A stretch of DNA of 64,000 nucleotides from Tethya wilhelma (lineage: Eukaryota; Porifera; Demospongiae; Tethyida; Tethyidae): contig CAXIPT010000014.1 of NCBI GenBank assembly GCA_964030475.1, positions 872,241 to 936,240 on the forward strand, read 5' to 3'. This document shows positions 10,980 through 23,863 of the stretch, piece by piece (within the stretch, counting starts at the first letter, position 1; each line of letters starts with the position of its first letter). A program made the position numbers and the translations under genes. Under the pieces are notes generated by a model. The model had not been told where the DNA came from. It saw only the letters and a program-made list of their open reading frames with translations, and made no database searches.

Positions 10980-11486
10980 TCGTTATGCCAGCGGTCCACT
11001 CACAATACAAACATTAAAAATTCAGGGAGTACTACGTAAACGCATTCCACAAGCTAATTATCTCACCGCAAACTTCCAATATTTTCATAGGTATGTAAAA
11101 AATCTTTCAGGGCAAGTGTGCGGATCACCTGAAGAACTCAGTCAAGTGCTGACTGAGCTGCTGTTCACACGTGAAGAAATGGCTCTGGGTAATGCTACAA
11201 ATCCTCGCAGAAGTGATATTAAGAGGCTTGATCCGAAGAGACTACATGCTATCCGAGGTATTGAGTTATTGTTCTAAATCCTTATGCTGCATGAACCTTC
11301 ACTAATGGTTTTCTTTCAGTTCACCTTGCAACCCGGTTTGACGAAGATGGAAAACTTGAGCTCTATTCTCCTCGCGAAAGCAAACGCTGGAAAAAGCTTA
11401 AAAGTGAAAAAATAAACGTACGCTGTAGGCAGTACCGTCCAAGTTCAATTAAGCAGGATACCGACGACCTTGGCCAGGATGAGTGA
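10980..11486 (+). CDS. BEN-domain protein, last two exons
   Basis: Exon A (10980-11257) follows a TTAACAG acceptor and lacks an ATG. Exon B (11320-11486) follows TTTCTTTCAG and ends at TGA. The intron (11258-11319, GTATTG...CAG) is 62 bases and preserves frame. The joined frame has an ELSQVLTELLFTREEMALGN stretch, then KRLDPKRLHAIR, then HLATRF, the spacing and residues of a BEN domain (about 80 residues, a DNA- or protein-binding fold of chromatin repressors). The C-terminus is basic (KRWKKLKSEK). In-frame sequence is open from 10942. The N-terminal part is not visible, so this is a partial gene. The BEN assignment is by eye. Confidence 0.6.
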
Positions 11487-11744
11487 ACTTTGTATTATGA
11501 ACAGTATCATGAAATTAATAGTTGTACAATTTGTGACAATGAGAATGTAAACAATTATTCAGTAAGTAAANGCATAACTTATTTAAGAAAGCTGCTTTAC
11601 TGTACTGGGGACTGTTTCATTGACCATGCAGCTAGCTACAAGGTTTTCCTTGGTTGTGACACCCTTGAGACAGCACGGAGGGTACTTGTGATTGAAAAAT
11701 AGAATATTAATTTTTAGCACTTTATTATTTGTTGTGTGGAACAG

Positions 11745-11798
11745 CATTTAGCAAAGGAGAGCTTGCAGCAAGAGAAATGGTTGAACCATCCTTAAAAG
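11745..11798 (+). CDS. Small exon of an unrecognised gene
   Basis: The acceptor GTGGAACAG and donor GTGAGT delimit 54 bases reading FSKGELAAREMVEPSLK. Phase (two leading, one trailing base) matches the putative terminal exon at 15880-16010. If real, the BEL/Pao remnants between them lie in the intron. It may belong to the BEN gene as an alternative end, or to a separate gene. Confidence 0.3.
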
Positions 11799-12270
11799 GT
11801 GAGTGGTACGGCAGCCATCTGTTGGTATTCTGTGACACCATTTAGCTCCTTGTTTACCTTAAATTCACTCAAGGAACCCTTCCGCGCAAAATTCATCTAT
11901 TATTGTATAGCACTGTACTGTAGTTCACTTTTTTTTGTTTACTATGCTCGCTGATATGTTACTAAGGGGCTAATTGGTTTGCAGCTGCCTCCACTTTTGT
12001 ACATGCCACACTGACACCCACTACATAACCATGTACCAATGAATGAATTTTATGACTACAAAATTAATACTGTTGTCAGATACGCCCATGTGGCCAGCGA
12101 AAAATTAACGAAGAAGAACTGGGTGTGCAAGAAGTACCAGCCACAGTCACTTTCAGTTTCTGGGCCACGTAAAATTGCAGACAGTGGCCCATTTTGTTCC
12201 AAGTTGCGTTTGACAGACCTCAGGAACTAGAACCTGGACATGCCTAGAAGCAGCACTGAAGATATGAGGG

Positions 12271-12416
12271 TGTTGAAGGAGCCAGCCCTAGATTCAAACA
12301 GATTTAAACTCTACCTCACACACACACCTCACTGTCAGCAAAAACTATTTATTCTAATAAAGCGAAGTGTACAACTTACTAAAGAACGACCAATACCAAT
12401 AATTTAAACATCAACA
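12271..12416 (-). repeat. Short BEL/Pao 3' LTR
   Basis: In the sense direction it begins TGTTGATG and ends TTCAACA, giving canonical TG...CA ends. It has an AATAAA poly(A) signal about half-way. Only 146 bases, short for a BEL/Pao LTR. Confidence 0.65.
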
Positions 12417-12553
12417 TAACCGCCGGCCAAGACCGGTGTGGTCTTACAAAGATGACATAAGCTTACATACACCAATGCACGATAGAAGTTACATACACAA
12501 AGTTCTCAATTTGCAGGATAAAGATACAATAACAAGTGTTCAGTGTTCAAAGT

Positions 12554-13447
12554 TCAGTCATTAGGTACTAACACAGCAATTTTACTCACAGGCCGTTTGT
12601 AGATACCTTGGGAAGTTTTCACCGTTACGACTCGCACAATCTCGTCTTGTCCAGGGTGCACGTCCACAATACGTCTGAGGGACCACTTAGTGGGAATAGT
12701 CCCAGTGTCTTGAAGAATGACATCACCCACAGCGACGTTGCGAGTAGGGAATCTCCACTTGTTGTGCTTATTCAGAGTGCAGAGATATTCCTTTCTCCAC
12801 CTTTCCCAAAAGTGTCGTATAAGATTCTGGCAGAGGTGCCATCGTTTTAGCAGAGAAACAGATCGGTAGGATAATTGGGAGTCAGGCAGCGAGGTGATCG
12901 ACTTGCCAATTAAGAAATGGCCGGGTGTCAGTGCGAGTATGCCATCATCGTCTGGTAGATTGACGGAAGTCAGAGGACGACTATTGAGACAAGCCTCAAC
13001 TTGTGTCAATACAGTTGAAAACTCCTCAAAGGTAAGTCTCACAGGAGAGACAACACGTTTCTTCACAGACTTCACCGCTGATTCCCATAGGCCTCCAAAA
13101 TGCGGGGATTTCTCGGGGATGTATTTCCACTGGATGGCTTGAGAACTGCAAAACTCAGAAATTGCACCTTGGGCGATGCAGTCTGACAGTAAATCTTGAA
13201 GAGATTTCAATTCACTCTTGGCTCCTACAAAATTCGAGCCATGATCGCTCCAGATCAAGGATGGGCAACCACGTCTGGCAATAAAGCGACGGAGAGCTGC
13301 GAGGAATGCCTCGGTCGTCAAGTCAGATACTAACTCGAGGTGCACAGCCTTCACGGCGAGGCAAACAAATAGGCAAATATAGGTCTTGATGACAGTGGGC
13401 TTTCTTACATGACCATACTTGATTTGAAAGGGCCCAGCATAGTCCAC
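12554..13447 (-). pseudogene. BEL/Pao integrase C-terminal half
   Basis: A 297-codon open frame. It begins in the integrase core (MDYAGPF), shows HLELVSDLTTEAF, WSDHGSNF and HFGGLWESAVKS, which carry the D, D and E region, and then a C-terminal DUF5641-like domain (ALTPGHFLIG, RWRKEYL). Compared with the right copy it lacks three codons after VKSVK. Upstream zinc-binding, RNase H, RT and gag parts are missing, so it cannot work alone. Confidence 0.85.
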
Positions 13448-13543
13448 ACCAGTTCTCTCAAATGGAGTCGATGGAGAAACACGTTCAGCAGGTAGCTGAC
13501 CAAGGAGTTGATCTTGTGGCTTAAGTGAGTGACGTTTACAGAN

Positions 13544-15540
13544 GAGGAAGCCTTTGCTGGTGTAGTATACCTTCGCTTGGAGGATTCGTCAGGGAGAGTG
13601 CAGACTACACTTGTGATGTCTAAGACACGAGTTGCACCCATCAAACGCATCTCAATACCCCGACTTGAATTGTGTGGAGCCCAGTTGCTCACAAAGTTGA
13701 TGTGCCATGTCAAGAGAGTACTGGATATCCCTGTTTCTTCCATATTTGCATGGACTGACAGCACTGTTGTGCTGAGCTGGCTCTCTGGAAACCCTCGTAG
13801 GTTTAAAACCTATGTGGGAAATCGTGTTTGCTACATCCTCGACCAAGTGCCTCCAGACAGATGGAAACATGTTCCGGGAGTTCTAAATCCAGCTGACTGT
13901 GCCTCGAGAGGCTTATTTCCCAACCAGCTGACTACTCATGACCTCTGGTGAAGTGGCCCTCAGTATCTTAAACTCGATCCCTCTTTGTGGCCTGAACAAC
14001 CCGCGTTTCTCTCCGAAGTCGTACCCACTGAAGAAAGAGTCATCTGCAACGTGACTACTGTCACTCCAGCTAAACCTCTCATTCCTTGTGATCGATTTTC
14101 TAGTTTCTTGCGGATCAAGAGAATTGTTGCCTGGGTTATTCGTTTCGTTGATAATCTTCGTTCTTCTGCTCCAAGCAGAACACTCTCCCCTCATCTCGCT
14201 GTTTCTGAAATGAGCAAAGCAGCAGATTACTGGATGACTGTCAATGCTTCCCTGAAGAGGTCGATACTTCGAGGTGTGGTGAACCTCTCCCCAAGAACAG
14301 CAAACTTGTTCCATTCCGGCCTATCTGGGACGAGAAGAGTTCAGTTATACGAGTTGGTGCAAGAATGAACAATTCAACTCTCTCCTACTCGCAATCGCAT
14401 CCAATCATCATTGATGGTAAGCATCCCATTACCAAACTTATCGTTCGGTCTGAACACTTACGTCAAATGCATGCTGGCCCAACTCTACTGCTTTCTTCTT
14501 TGAATGAGAAATTCCACATCATTGGTGCTTGGAGAATCATCAGATCTGTTACAAGACAATGTGTTGTCTGTAAACGTCACTCACTTAAGCCACAAGATCA
14601 ACTCCTTGGTCAGCTACCTGCTGAATGTGTTTCTCCATCGACTCCATTCGAGAGAACTGGTGTGGACTATGCGCTGGGCCCTTTCAAATCAAGTATGGTC
14701 ATGTAAGAAAGCCCACTGTCATCAAGACCTATATTTGCCTGTTTGTTTGCCTCGCCGTGAAGGCTGTGCACCTCGAGTTAGTATCTGACTTGACAACCGA
14801 GGCATTCCTCGCAGCTCTCCGTCACTTTATTGCCAGACGTGGTTGTCCATCCTTGATCTGGAGCGATCATGGCTCGAATTTTGTAGGAGCCAAGAGTGAA
14901 TTGAAATCTCTTCAAGATTTACTGTCAGACCGCATCGCCCAAGGTGCAATTTCTGAGTTTTGCAGTTCTCAAGCCATCCAGTGGAAATACATTCCCGAGA
15001 AATCCCTGCATTTTGGAGGCCTATGGGAATCAGCGGTGAAGTCTGTGAAGAATCACTTGAAACGTGTTGTCTCTCCTGTGAGACTTACCTTTGAGGAGTT
15101 TTCAACTGTCTTGACACAAGTTGAGGCTTGTCTCAATAACCGTCCTCTGACTCCCGTCAATCTACCAGACGATGATGGCATACTTGCACTGACGCCCGGC
15201 CATTTCTTAATTGGCAAGTCGATCACCTCGCTGCCTGACTCCCAATTATCCTACCGATCTGTTTCTCTGCTAAAACGATGACACGTCTGCCAGAATCTTA
15301 TACGACACTTTTGGGAAAGGTGGAGAAAGGAATATCTCTGCACTCTGAAATATAAGTACAACAAGTGGAGATTCCCTACTCGCAACGTCGCTGTGGGTGA
15401 TGTCGTCATTCTTCACGACACTGGGACTATTCCCACTAAGTGGTCCCTCGGACGTATTGTGGACGTGCACCCTGGACAAGATGAGATTGTGCGAGTTGTA
15501 AGGGTGAAAACTTCCCAAGGTAACACGGCCTGTGAGTAAA
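13544..15540 (+). pseudogene. BEL/Pao RNase H-integrase, multiply broken
   Basis: RNase H signatures are VAPIKR, LELCGAQLL, AWTDSTVVLSWL and NPADCASRG (13556-13947), ending at an in-frame TGA after the LTTHDLW stretch. Further frames cover the linker (13985-14368) and the integrase zinc region (SEHLRQMHAGPTLL, CVVCKRH). A one-base insertion near 14670 (TGCGCTGGG where the left copy has TGCTGGG) breaks the integrase core. A TGA at 15279-15281 and later frame changes break the C-terminal domain. Clearly dead. Confidence 0.85.
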
Positions 15541-15704
15541 ATTGCTGTGTTAGTACCTAATGACTAAACTTTGAACACTGAACACTTGTTATTGTATCTT
15601 TATCCTGCAAACTGAGAACTTTGTGTATGTAACTTCTATCGTGCATTAGTGTATGTAAGCTTATGTCATCTTTGTAAGACCACACCGGTCTTGGCCGGCG
15701 GTTA

Positions 15705-15848
15705 TGTTGATGTTTGAATTATTGGTATTGGTCGTTCTTAAGTAAGTTGTACACTTCGCTTAATTAGAATAAAAAGGTTTTGCTGACAGTGAAGTGTGTG
15801 TGTGAGGTAGAATTTAAATATGTTTGAATCTAGGGCTGGCTCCTTCAA
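15705..15848 (+). repeat. BEL/Pao 3' LTR of the right copy
   Basis: Begins TGTTGATG after GGCCGGCGGTTA and matches the left LTR. It has AATAAA near 15768. It loses identity at CTCCTTCAA, so the last bases of the LTR and any target duplication are missing. Confidence 0.65.
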
Positions 15849-15879
15849 TTATTGCTAAACTAAGCACAACTTCATTCAG

Positions 15880-16010
15880 TTATCCCTGATAAGAAATTCC
15901 TTGTTGAAATTGGAAGGGCTTCTGACTCTGTGCATGCATTGCATGACCTTTACACAGAGCATGAGGTTGTATGGCGTTTGTGTCAGGAAAGGAATAGGCA
16001 TTACTTGTAG
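15880..16010 (+). CDS. Putative terminal exon of an unrecognised gene
   Basis: After the acceptor TTCATTCAG, an open frame of 42 codons reads IPDKKFLVEIGRASDSV then HALHDLYTEHEVVWRL, ending at TAG (16008-16010). Its phase matches the donor at 11798. The composition is protein-like and unlike the BEL/Pao sequence beside it. Family not recognised. Confidence 0.35.
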
Positions 16011-18879
16011 CTAGCAATAATTACAATAGTTTATACTTTATAGAAGCAAGCATAAGACTAACTTGTATTAAGACCTAAATTTGAAACTTAACACCATTTG
16101 TTACACCTACTCCAAATAATGTCCTCTTGAAATTGCTAAGGCAAGCTCAGAGTTCCTTAACTGAAATCATGACAAATGTTGATAATTGATGCTCTATCTT
16201 TCAAACCATAGCAAGTATTACTATGGAAACATGCGTGATTATAGCTATGTCTCCCCTCTACATGTTGCTTTAGTCAACAAGGTATGAATAATTAGCAATA
16301 AAATTAGGTTTACCGCTACCAAATACTGTTGCTATGGTGACCAAATTTTTTGGACCATAAGCGTCTTGTAGTGAGGTATCTGAATTCGGGTGGAAACGTT
16401 GTCTCCGATATATGCATATAAAGAAATCAGCAAAAATGTTGCTAAATTTTGGTGTGCATTTTATAGAAAATGTTTTGTGCCATATCTTTATGCGCATATA
16501 TCGTATACATATATACATATACCATGTAGATTAAAGGTGAGATTATTATTACATCAAGTTTCCATGGAAACATGATTTGGTTTAGAAGAACACCATATAA
16601 TTTTTTTTCTAATTATATACTTAACCTGACAGTGAGTGTATACAGTTGTCTGCATGTTAAGTGGTTGGAAGAGAGCATGGAAGCTGCTAGTGGATAGCAA
16701 AGGACTTCAAGGTTAATTATATAATATACTTCCAGCAGAATAAGAGAACCTGTTCAAGAAGAGATGACAGCATCCCTCTGTTCCATTATATAATGGAACT
16801 AACACTCAAATTCGTACGAGATAGGTGCTATTCAAAACAACTAACAAACCATTGTATATACGAGATGTGTCCTTTTGAAGCTATTTTTGAGTGGTAGTTC
16901 AATTAGCATATTCAAAGTCCTGGCCTGATGTAAACATTTCGTCACGCTAGACTTGTGTTGCTTTCTAATTAATGCCCTCACACATTAATAATTGGAATAA
17001 TAGGGCACTGAGGAGCATAATGCCATATGTAGTGCCCACCTATTCATCCTTGTGTAGTACACAAGAAAACTGTACAAAGTTAGGGACTAAATGACATAAT
17101 TCTCTATCTGTACTCTGACAATAACCCCTAAAAATATTGAATATGGGGCATTGCCACTCATGTAAAATCTTGGTCCTTTCTCAGAGCAAAAATAAAGCAA
17201 AATATAGCAAAACAAACCGAAACAAGACACAAAAGAAGACCAGATGCATACATATAAGGAGTAATATATATATACCTCACTAGAATTGGTTGTCTTCTCT
17301 TTCTGTGTATGTGTTGGTGTGTTTGATCAAAGAGAAATAATAAAAATCATGCATAATATATAATTATGAGTGTACAGATTGAATATGCCTTACTAGATCC
17401 AGAGTTGGTTAAACTCTCTCTCTGTGTGTATATAGGAGAGAATTAGTATGTGAAGAGTAAGTACGATTAATTACGATTAATAACTTTCCTCTCCAATTTC
17501 AAGAGGTCTTTTCCTTCAGTATCTTTTTATACTCCATGACAATTCATCAATAGAAATAGGCTCTCCACTAGCTATCTTGGCCAGTCCATGGCACTAAAGC
17601 TACCTCTGGGCTAACCGCCATGATGTACCTGCGGCGACAACAAATATATCAAACACACACTTAGGACATTATTGCTGGAAAGTTGATAGTATGTAAACAC
17701 TCTAAATACATAGGGATGCAAGCCTTGTAGGTACTCACTTCAGTGGACACAAACTCTCGTAGCTGCAAACTTGCCAAAACAGCTGTATTCTAAGAAGGTT
17801 CACTTTACATTTGTGTGTGTATACGTACTTAGTATCACGAGTATAAGAGTTATGTGATGGCTTAATTGCATTAGGTCGCACTAAGTATGGGAAGATCAGC
17901 GACAAGCACAATCTAGAAGCAGTATGGAAGGTGTGTGGTACTATATTAATGACGTGCCAGATTTTATACAGTATCTTAAGTAAACGATGAGAGCTCATCT
18001 ATATATTAAAGGGGCTTAAGAGTTGTGAAATCAAATGACTACACTGTTGTCTACTTTAGTAACAGTGACACATGTAGACAATGTCAAGTATGGCTTTGTA
18101 ACGAAGCTATAACCTCAATGTAGTCCACAGATCCTCTAGCTCTTATATTGCGTAGATGAGCAGCAAGTCTTTTTCAGGCAACAGTTGATGACAGGATAGC
18201 TGAGTTTAGTGACACAATTAACTGAATTTCTTTTTTTCACAACCACTGGTGAAATAGAAGCTATAGCTACCACAAAGCTATGTAATATACAAAACTCTTT
18301 AGTAGCAGTACTTACTACACTTCTAGTGAAACTGTCACTTACTGAATTTATGATTTAATATTGATAAGTAATGATTGAAGATATTGATTGTACAATAGTT
18401 ACTATAAGTTAATGCCTTCGATATTTTCTCTGCCTGACATTTGCAATCTTTGTAAGCATCCACTTTATCAATAATGTACTTCATCGACTCAATCCTTCTC
18501 CTAAACATCTCTTTTATTTCTTAACATCTTTGTTTAATTGGACAGTATTTTTTTAGCTGCCTTAGTATCTCTCTATCATGTTGTCAAGCCTTCTCTTGCA
18601 TTGCATCTTGTCCTAGATGGTACGCTTTGAAGGCTTTCTGATTAATATTGTTGTTCAGTGTGCGGTGCCTCAACAGAGTCAAAATCATTGATCGAAGACT
18701 CCTGGCAAGGCAGCATTAGTGTCACAGTAAGTAACAACTTTGTTAGCTAGCTTTCTCGTGTCATTGACATATATCTTCTTTTGGAATCTCTTTCGTTGCT
18801 TTTGTGGTTTCTTTGCAATTGTTTTGTTGTAGATGACCGCCGCTTCCGAGGCATGTTAGCAGCGAAGGTGCAACACAGA
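16011..18879. other. No gene identified
   Basis: AT-rich intergenic or intronic sequence with TA-rich low-complexity patches (about 16485-16530 and 17260-17280). No domain was recognised on either strand. Confidence 0.4.
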
Positions 18880-19184
18880 CAGTGGTGGATCTAGGATTTT
18901 GAAAAGGGGAGGTTTAAATTAATGTGTGTGTGTGTGTGTGAAGCATGTGGAAAAATAATTTAGCTTAGCCACGTATAGCTAAAATTTTGCCAGAACAAGG
19001 CCTGAATGGTGAAAACGGCAAGAGACAGAAACTATAGAAAAGACTGCTATTTAGTAAGATTTTGATTATTATTTTTAAGTTGAAAGGGGGGTTCCATCAA
19101 GCTCTTTTACAGTGTCTACAGTTCTCATGCAGCTGGAGTGGGGGTTCCTTTGCACCCCGGCATCCCTCCCTGGATCCCCCACTG
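18880..19184. mobile_element. MITE with CAGTGGYGGATCYAGG-type ends
   Basis: Starts CAGTGGTGGATCTAGG and ends, inverted, CAGTGGGGGATCCAGG. Length 305 bases, with a (GT) tract near 18922-18940. ORFs on the minus strand here are shadows. A clear target duplication was not found. Confidence 0.7.
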
Positions 19185-20079
19185 AGACAAATAGTACAAT
19201 AAACAGTAACCATGACAAAGCTATCACGTGATAGACTTGTATTGGCACCAGTACAAAGCATGCTGTCAAAATTCACCTCCATACTGGGATTAATATTTGT
19301 CAGTCTTGCTGATTCTCTGGCAGTTCTATATACACGGTGAGCATCATCTAAACAGCTACAGGTATAGTGAGAGTAAATGGTAGTTTCAAGAATCTGAGAC
19401 CTGTGTATTCTGCAAGGATAGTAGAAAGTACTTTTCCGAGTTTATTGTGGTGTATTTTTGATATAATAGATGCTACCTGGCCTAGATCTTTCTAGACAAA
19501 CATCCACTTATGTTTTGAAGTGTATATATTTTGAGCAGATCCTGAGAACACATACCTTGAGACCAGTATCATTTTATTGTTTCATCAGCCTATAGTATGT
19601 ACTAAGTACCATTTGTGATAATTGTTCTCTCAATAGTTTAATAGACCTTACCTACTTACTACTTGGTAGTGTAATAATAGTCAATTGTTATGTGCAAACA
19701 CCCTTCACTTAATTACTTGAAAACTCCAAAATTTTCACTTTCTTAATTCAGGTATATATGCAAGCAATTAGACTTTGCATTACACTGCATTCTAGTTATG
19801 TTCTCTACACTTTTCTTTACTAGCTCATCACGGACAACACACAAGGAAACTGCTGCTTGTATTTGGATCTTATGAACATGCATGGTGCATCATCATGCAT
19901 GGACATTAACAAAAGATGTAGATCTGCCAGTTTGAGAGGGCCATGTACACTGTTGAGCACAAATTGGTGTAAGATCACTTGTATCATGAATTAATAGCTA
20001 CCATGTTTTAAACTTTCCCAAGAAAACATGGCCATAATTATTTCTCCTTGCTTGCAAACTGTACTAGAACTGTTCCAAG
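19185..20079. other. No gene identified
   Basis: AT-rich, only short ORFs. Confidence 0.4.
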
Positions 20080-20288
20080 TACCATATATAGCACAAAATA
20101 TTGGCGGGAATAAAATTTGAGAGACTGTCAGAAATTCCACGATTGCATGGCGGATTAAATTTTGGCGTTTGCGCACGCAGCAATACACGCATCCGTATGT
20201 GCATGCGCAAAAATGACGGTTTGGCAGATTTAATATTGGCAGTCCTTACCAAAACCACCAATCCGCCAAATTTCTGTGCTATACGGTA
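20080..20288. mobile_element. MITE with TA-flanked inverted repeats
   Basis: The left end (TACCATATATAGCACAAAA, then TTGGCGGGA) is inverted at the right end (TCCGCCAAATTTCTGTGCTA, then TACGGTA). About 209 bases, with TA at both edges as in Tc1/mariner-type MITEs. Confidence 0.7.
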
Positions 20289-20653
20289 TCTTCTTTGATT
20301 GCTTGTTTGTTTTAGGCTTTCAACTTGGCCTTGAGATTGGGGACATATAGGGGTTCAGAGTATTGGGCACTCTAGATCTGTTATACTGTATTGCGAACAA
20401 TAAGATGAGCATCTTTTACATACATCAATATATACATCGCTGCAATTTAGAATGTCATCCTGTTCTGGTGCATTAAGGACTGGGTCACCTTTAAATGAGA
20501 CTAAAAAAATCAATCACTAATTAATATATGCATGATATCACCACGGTGCCATGTTTTTAACATAATATTATGAAAAAAGATATCTTTACTGTATCTGTTG
20601 ACAAAGTTTGCACCTTCAGATGATGAAATTCATTACAGTAAATGAGATTCAAC

Positions 20654-20842
20654 TAAACACATTTTCTCATGAATAATTCAATTTCTGCCACAATTAACAC
20701 ACAACACACACTTAACACATTTTTAAACACATTTTCTCATGAATAATTCAATTTCTGCCACACTTAACACACAACATACACTTAACACATGTTTTTAAAC
20801 ACATTTCCTCATGAATAATTCAATTTCTACCACACTTAGCAG
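20654..20842. repeat. ~72-base tandem repeat, 2.6 copies
   Basis: AAACACATTTTCTCATGAAT starts near 20654, 20725 and 20797, each followed by AATTCAATTTCTGCCAC and AACACACAACA. Identity is high between copies. Confidence 0.85.
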
Positions 20843-22600
20843 GCTTCCTTGGTTTTTACACTTTTATGGCTTGATTGTATCTCCACATACTACATTTTTG
20901 TCTAAGATAGGAGACATTTTCTATCTAGAGCACACCAGCCAAGAACTTCTTTAGTGCTGTCTCTCATACATAATTATTCGAAACACATAGCCCTTTTTGT
21001 CCGTCATACTTCTAGTGATATGAATATTTTAATCACTAAAACCTTATAAGTGTGGCCACCTAATTAATTATTCATAAATCACTAATTATTCACATACGAT
21101 AAGTCACATCCATGACATAAAGATCAACACATAAAGTACACACTTGAGGCATTGTGTATGCATTTTCATACAATTGGCAATGATTTTATTTCTTCCTAAT
21201 TAAGGTTAACATTGGATACCAAGTCCTTAATGCACCTGAGATATGTACTAATTGACATCCAATTAGGTCCTTTACTATTATTCTGCTCTTTATCATGTAT
21301 GCTAGTGAAAATATCTATTGTTCCTCATTATCTTTCCAGACCCCATTTCCTCTTGATTCATCAGCTTTTCCTGTGCATACTGCTTGAGTGAGACAAGAGC
21401 AAGACAATTCTTCTTGTCGATCTTCAATGCTGCCACCACCATACCTTCAACTACTCAAAATAATAGAGTGTACATTGAATTTGATCACAAATAGTGAGGA
21501 TAGGATCAGAAATCTCTGAACCTATGAGATCTTCTGGATATGAAGAGCTGGATTAAACCACATATTGACACTCCAAAAAATCACACCAATCCTCATTATT
21601 TCTTGTTTTGTCTGAATGAGCAGCAACAGTACATAATGCAATATAGAAATTGGATATCAGACCCATTGATGACTGGAGTGAAGCTGTTACAGGTTTGTCA
21701 AAAAGTTTAAAATTCCATATACAACGACTATACTAATAATAATACATGCACTTGACGTATACCATAAATTATTATAATACAGAGTGTACCTGAAAGTGGC
21801 ACTAGTTATATGGCGGCAGATTATAACCAAATATACCTTCCTAAGTTGGTTGCAGATGCTGCAAAATATTTGCCGTATAATATTATATACAACTATATAC
21901 ATATCAAAAATATCTGCCGGGATCCACATTGAGAAGATGGAGTTTTGGGGAAAGTTGGAAAACTCACTAAATAGTTTGCACTGGTTGCCAGATTGTGATA
22001 ATCAAAAAGAGTGGGCATCACTTGTTCGTGAATTGGAGTTCAAAGATATCTCTCTATCAGAAAGCACCACTCAAACAGCCATTCCTCAGCAAATCACTGA
22101 TGCTTGTGGCAAGGACAGCCACCTGGCCATATCAGAGATTTGGATACACAATAATGAAGTATTACTAATAATCCAGACCCATGCATATATGTACTGATGA
22201 TATGTTAGTGCAGTAATCACTGGGGATATAAGCTTGAGGAAAAATAAATTTACTTTCCTCTCTTGTAGGTACAAAATTTATATTGCATAATTGTTGTTTC
22301 TTAAATAACTTTCTTGCTACATTCATACATATTTACTTCCAAAAGCACCACAAAATCCAAAAACAAGCCAAGTGCATCGGAATATTCAGAATTAGAAGAC
22401 CAAATGCTAGTCAAAGGGTAGTGTTTTCCATTCTCTTTTCCTGCTTCAACAATATAGCATGAAAGTTGAATAATAAGTGCCCTTTAAAGTATAGAAATAA
22501 TTTAGTGACCATAGAAATTATAAATATTAGAGGTGACTGAGAGTCTGAACCAATTAAACAGCAGCCCTACAAAATTAAGCTAAGAAACATTTAAAAGGGT
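20843..22600. other. No recognised gene
   Basis: A plus-strand frame at 21784-22197 contains a hydrophilic stretch (EFWGKLENSLNSLHWLPDC and what follows) that could be an exon, but I recognise no domain in it. Confidence 0.3.
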
Positions 22601-23076
22601 GCTGACATGCAAAATTTTTTTGCATCAAACCTACTTTAAGTTATGAAAGTTAGAGAAAAAATAATCTCAAAAGCTGTAAAAACTTGCATTATCTGGGAAG
22701 ACAAATTCTGTATTTCCTGTTTGGGTAGAGCTACTATGTGACGTCACGAGGGGAACATTCTCTATGCGTATAGTAGCTGACTAATAGCTAAACACAGCTT
22801 TTCCTCGTGCCATAGCTCTGCTCTTGACAGCGGCAGCGATGATTTAAATGCAAGTAGTAATATTTTGAGCCTTGGTTGTTTGTCACATCCTTTTGAAAGC
22901 CACTACAGCGATTCTGATAGTGATAAAAGTTGACACAGAATAAAGCTGTACCTTATGAGCAATCTGCTGGATGTGATAACAGTGAAGACTGGAGATTCAA
23001 AAAAAAAAAAAAGAAAATGCAAGACAGGATAGGCTAGGAAACACCTTGTTCATATGGGTGGTATCATTTGTCAATA

Positions 23077-23358
23077 TTATTCTATCTGGAAAGTGGTATT
23101 AGAATGAACTACTGCTATGATTGATTTATGTGAAGGGTTTACTGAAATGTCATCGCTAGATACTTCACCAATATCATCAATGGATATAGCTGTACTCTTC
23201 TCAGAAAAAGAAAGAAATTTTGATGTTTTAAACTGTCGGACACAAATGGTAGTGAGTTTGTAGCTTTTACCTTGATTTAAAGATGAAACATCTGACTCCC
23301 ACAATACTAATCGACATGATCCTGAGGAGTCGCTAACAAAAACATTTTGTTTAGACAA
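23077..23358 (-). pseudogene. OB-fold (RPA-like) fragment, probably transposon-derived
   Basis: The frame reads KQNVFVSDSSGSCRLVLWES then GKSYKLTTICVRQF and FLSFSEKSTAISIDDIGEV. This is the strand pattern of a single-strand-binding OB fold of the kind repeated in cnidarian and sponge genomes beside DNA transposons. It lacks the rest of the protein. Flanking plus-strand sequence (22815-23060) looks like another decayed transposase. Confidence 0.4.
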
Positions 23359-23863
23359 CTTTTTTCCATCAAATTTAGTTACATTTTCAACATTTGAAAC
23401 TGAAGTAACTTAGACGACCATATCAACATATTGGTTAATTGACTTGTATGGTAGGGATTTCACTCAATTGGTGGATTGAGAGACAGCCTGAGTCACACCT
23501 TCAAACTTGCGGGGGGATTTAGCAACATTAGATGTTGATGTTAGTAAGACTTCCAGTCCAAGATCACTAGTACTAGTTACAGACTGATTGGCACCCCATG
23601 TACACAGACAGACTTCTATGCTCTGGTGTGCTGCATTTGGAACAAATGAGCTTGACAGGTGTGCTGTGTAGGGATCTTCCTCCGGCACTTGAGATGACTG
23701 AGCTGTAAATGAGGGGTTATCGGGTTGAATGAATGTTAGTGAGGAGAGGGTTCGCAATGCACATGGAAAATTTTTACTTAGCCACAGTATGAAAGGGCTT
23801 GAATTGCGAAATAAATGGCAACAGACTGACATTCTACAATGTCCAAAAATCCAATCTGCTATG

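Larger units (their letters stand above)
12271..13542 (-). mobile_element. BEL/Pao element, 3' half, left (inverted) copy
   Basis: Contains a 3' LTR (12271-12416), a polypurine stretch (sense GGCCGGCGG) and the integrase end. It is truncated at 13542, beside a single N, where it abuts a second copy in opposite orientation. The arms match 14570-15848 over about 1.27 kb. Confidence 0.85.
13544..15848 (+). mobile_element. BEL/Pao element, 3' part, right copy
   Basis: Starts inside RNase H immediately after the N at 13543 and runs through the integrase to a 3' LTR. Gag, protease and RT are absent. With the left copy it forms a large inverted repeat with a loop of about 1.03 kb (13544-14569). Confidence 0.85.
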
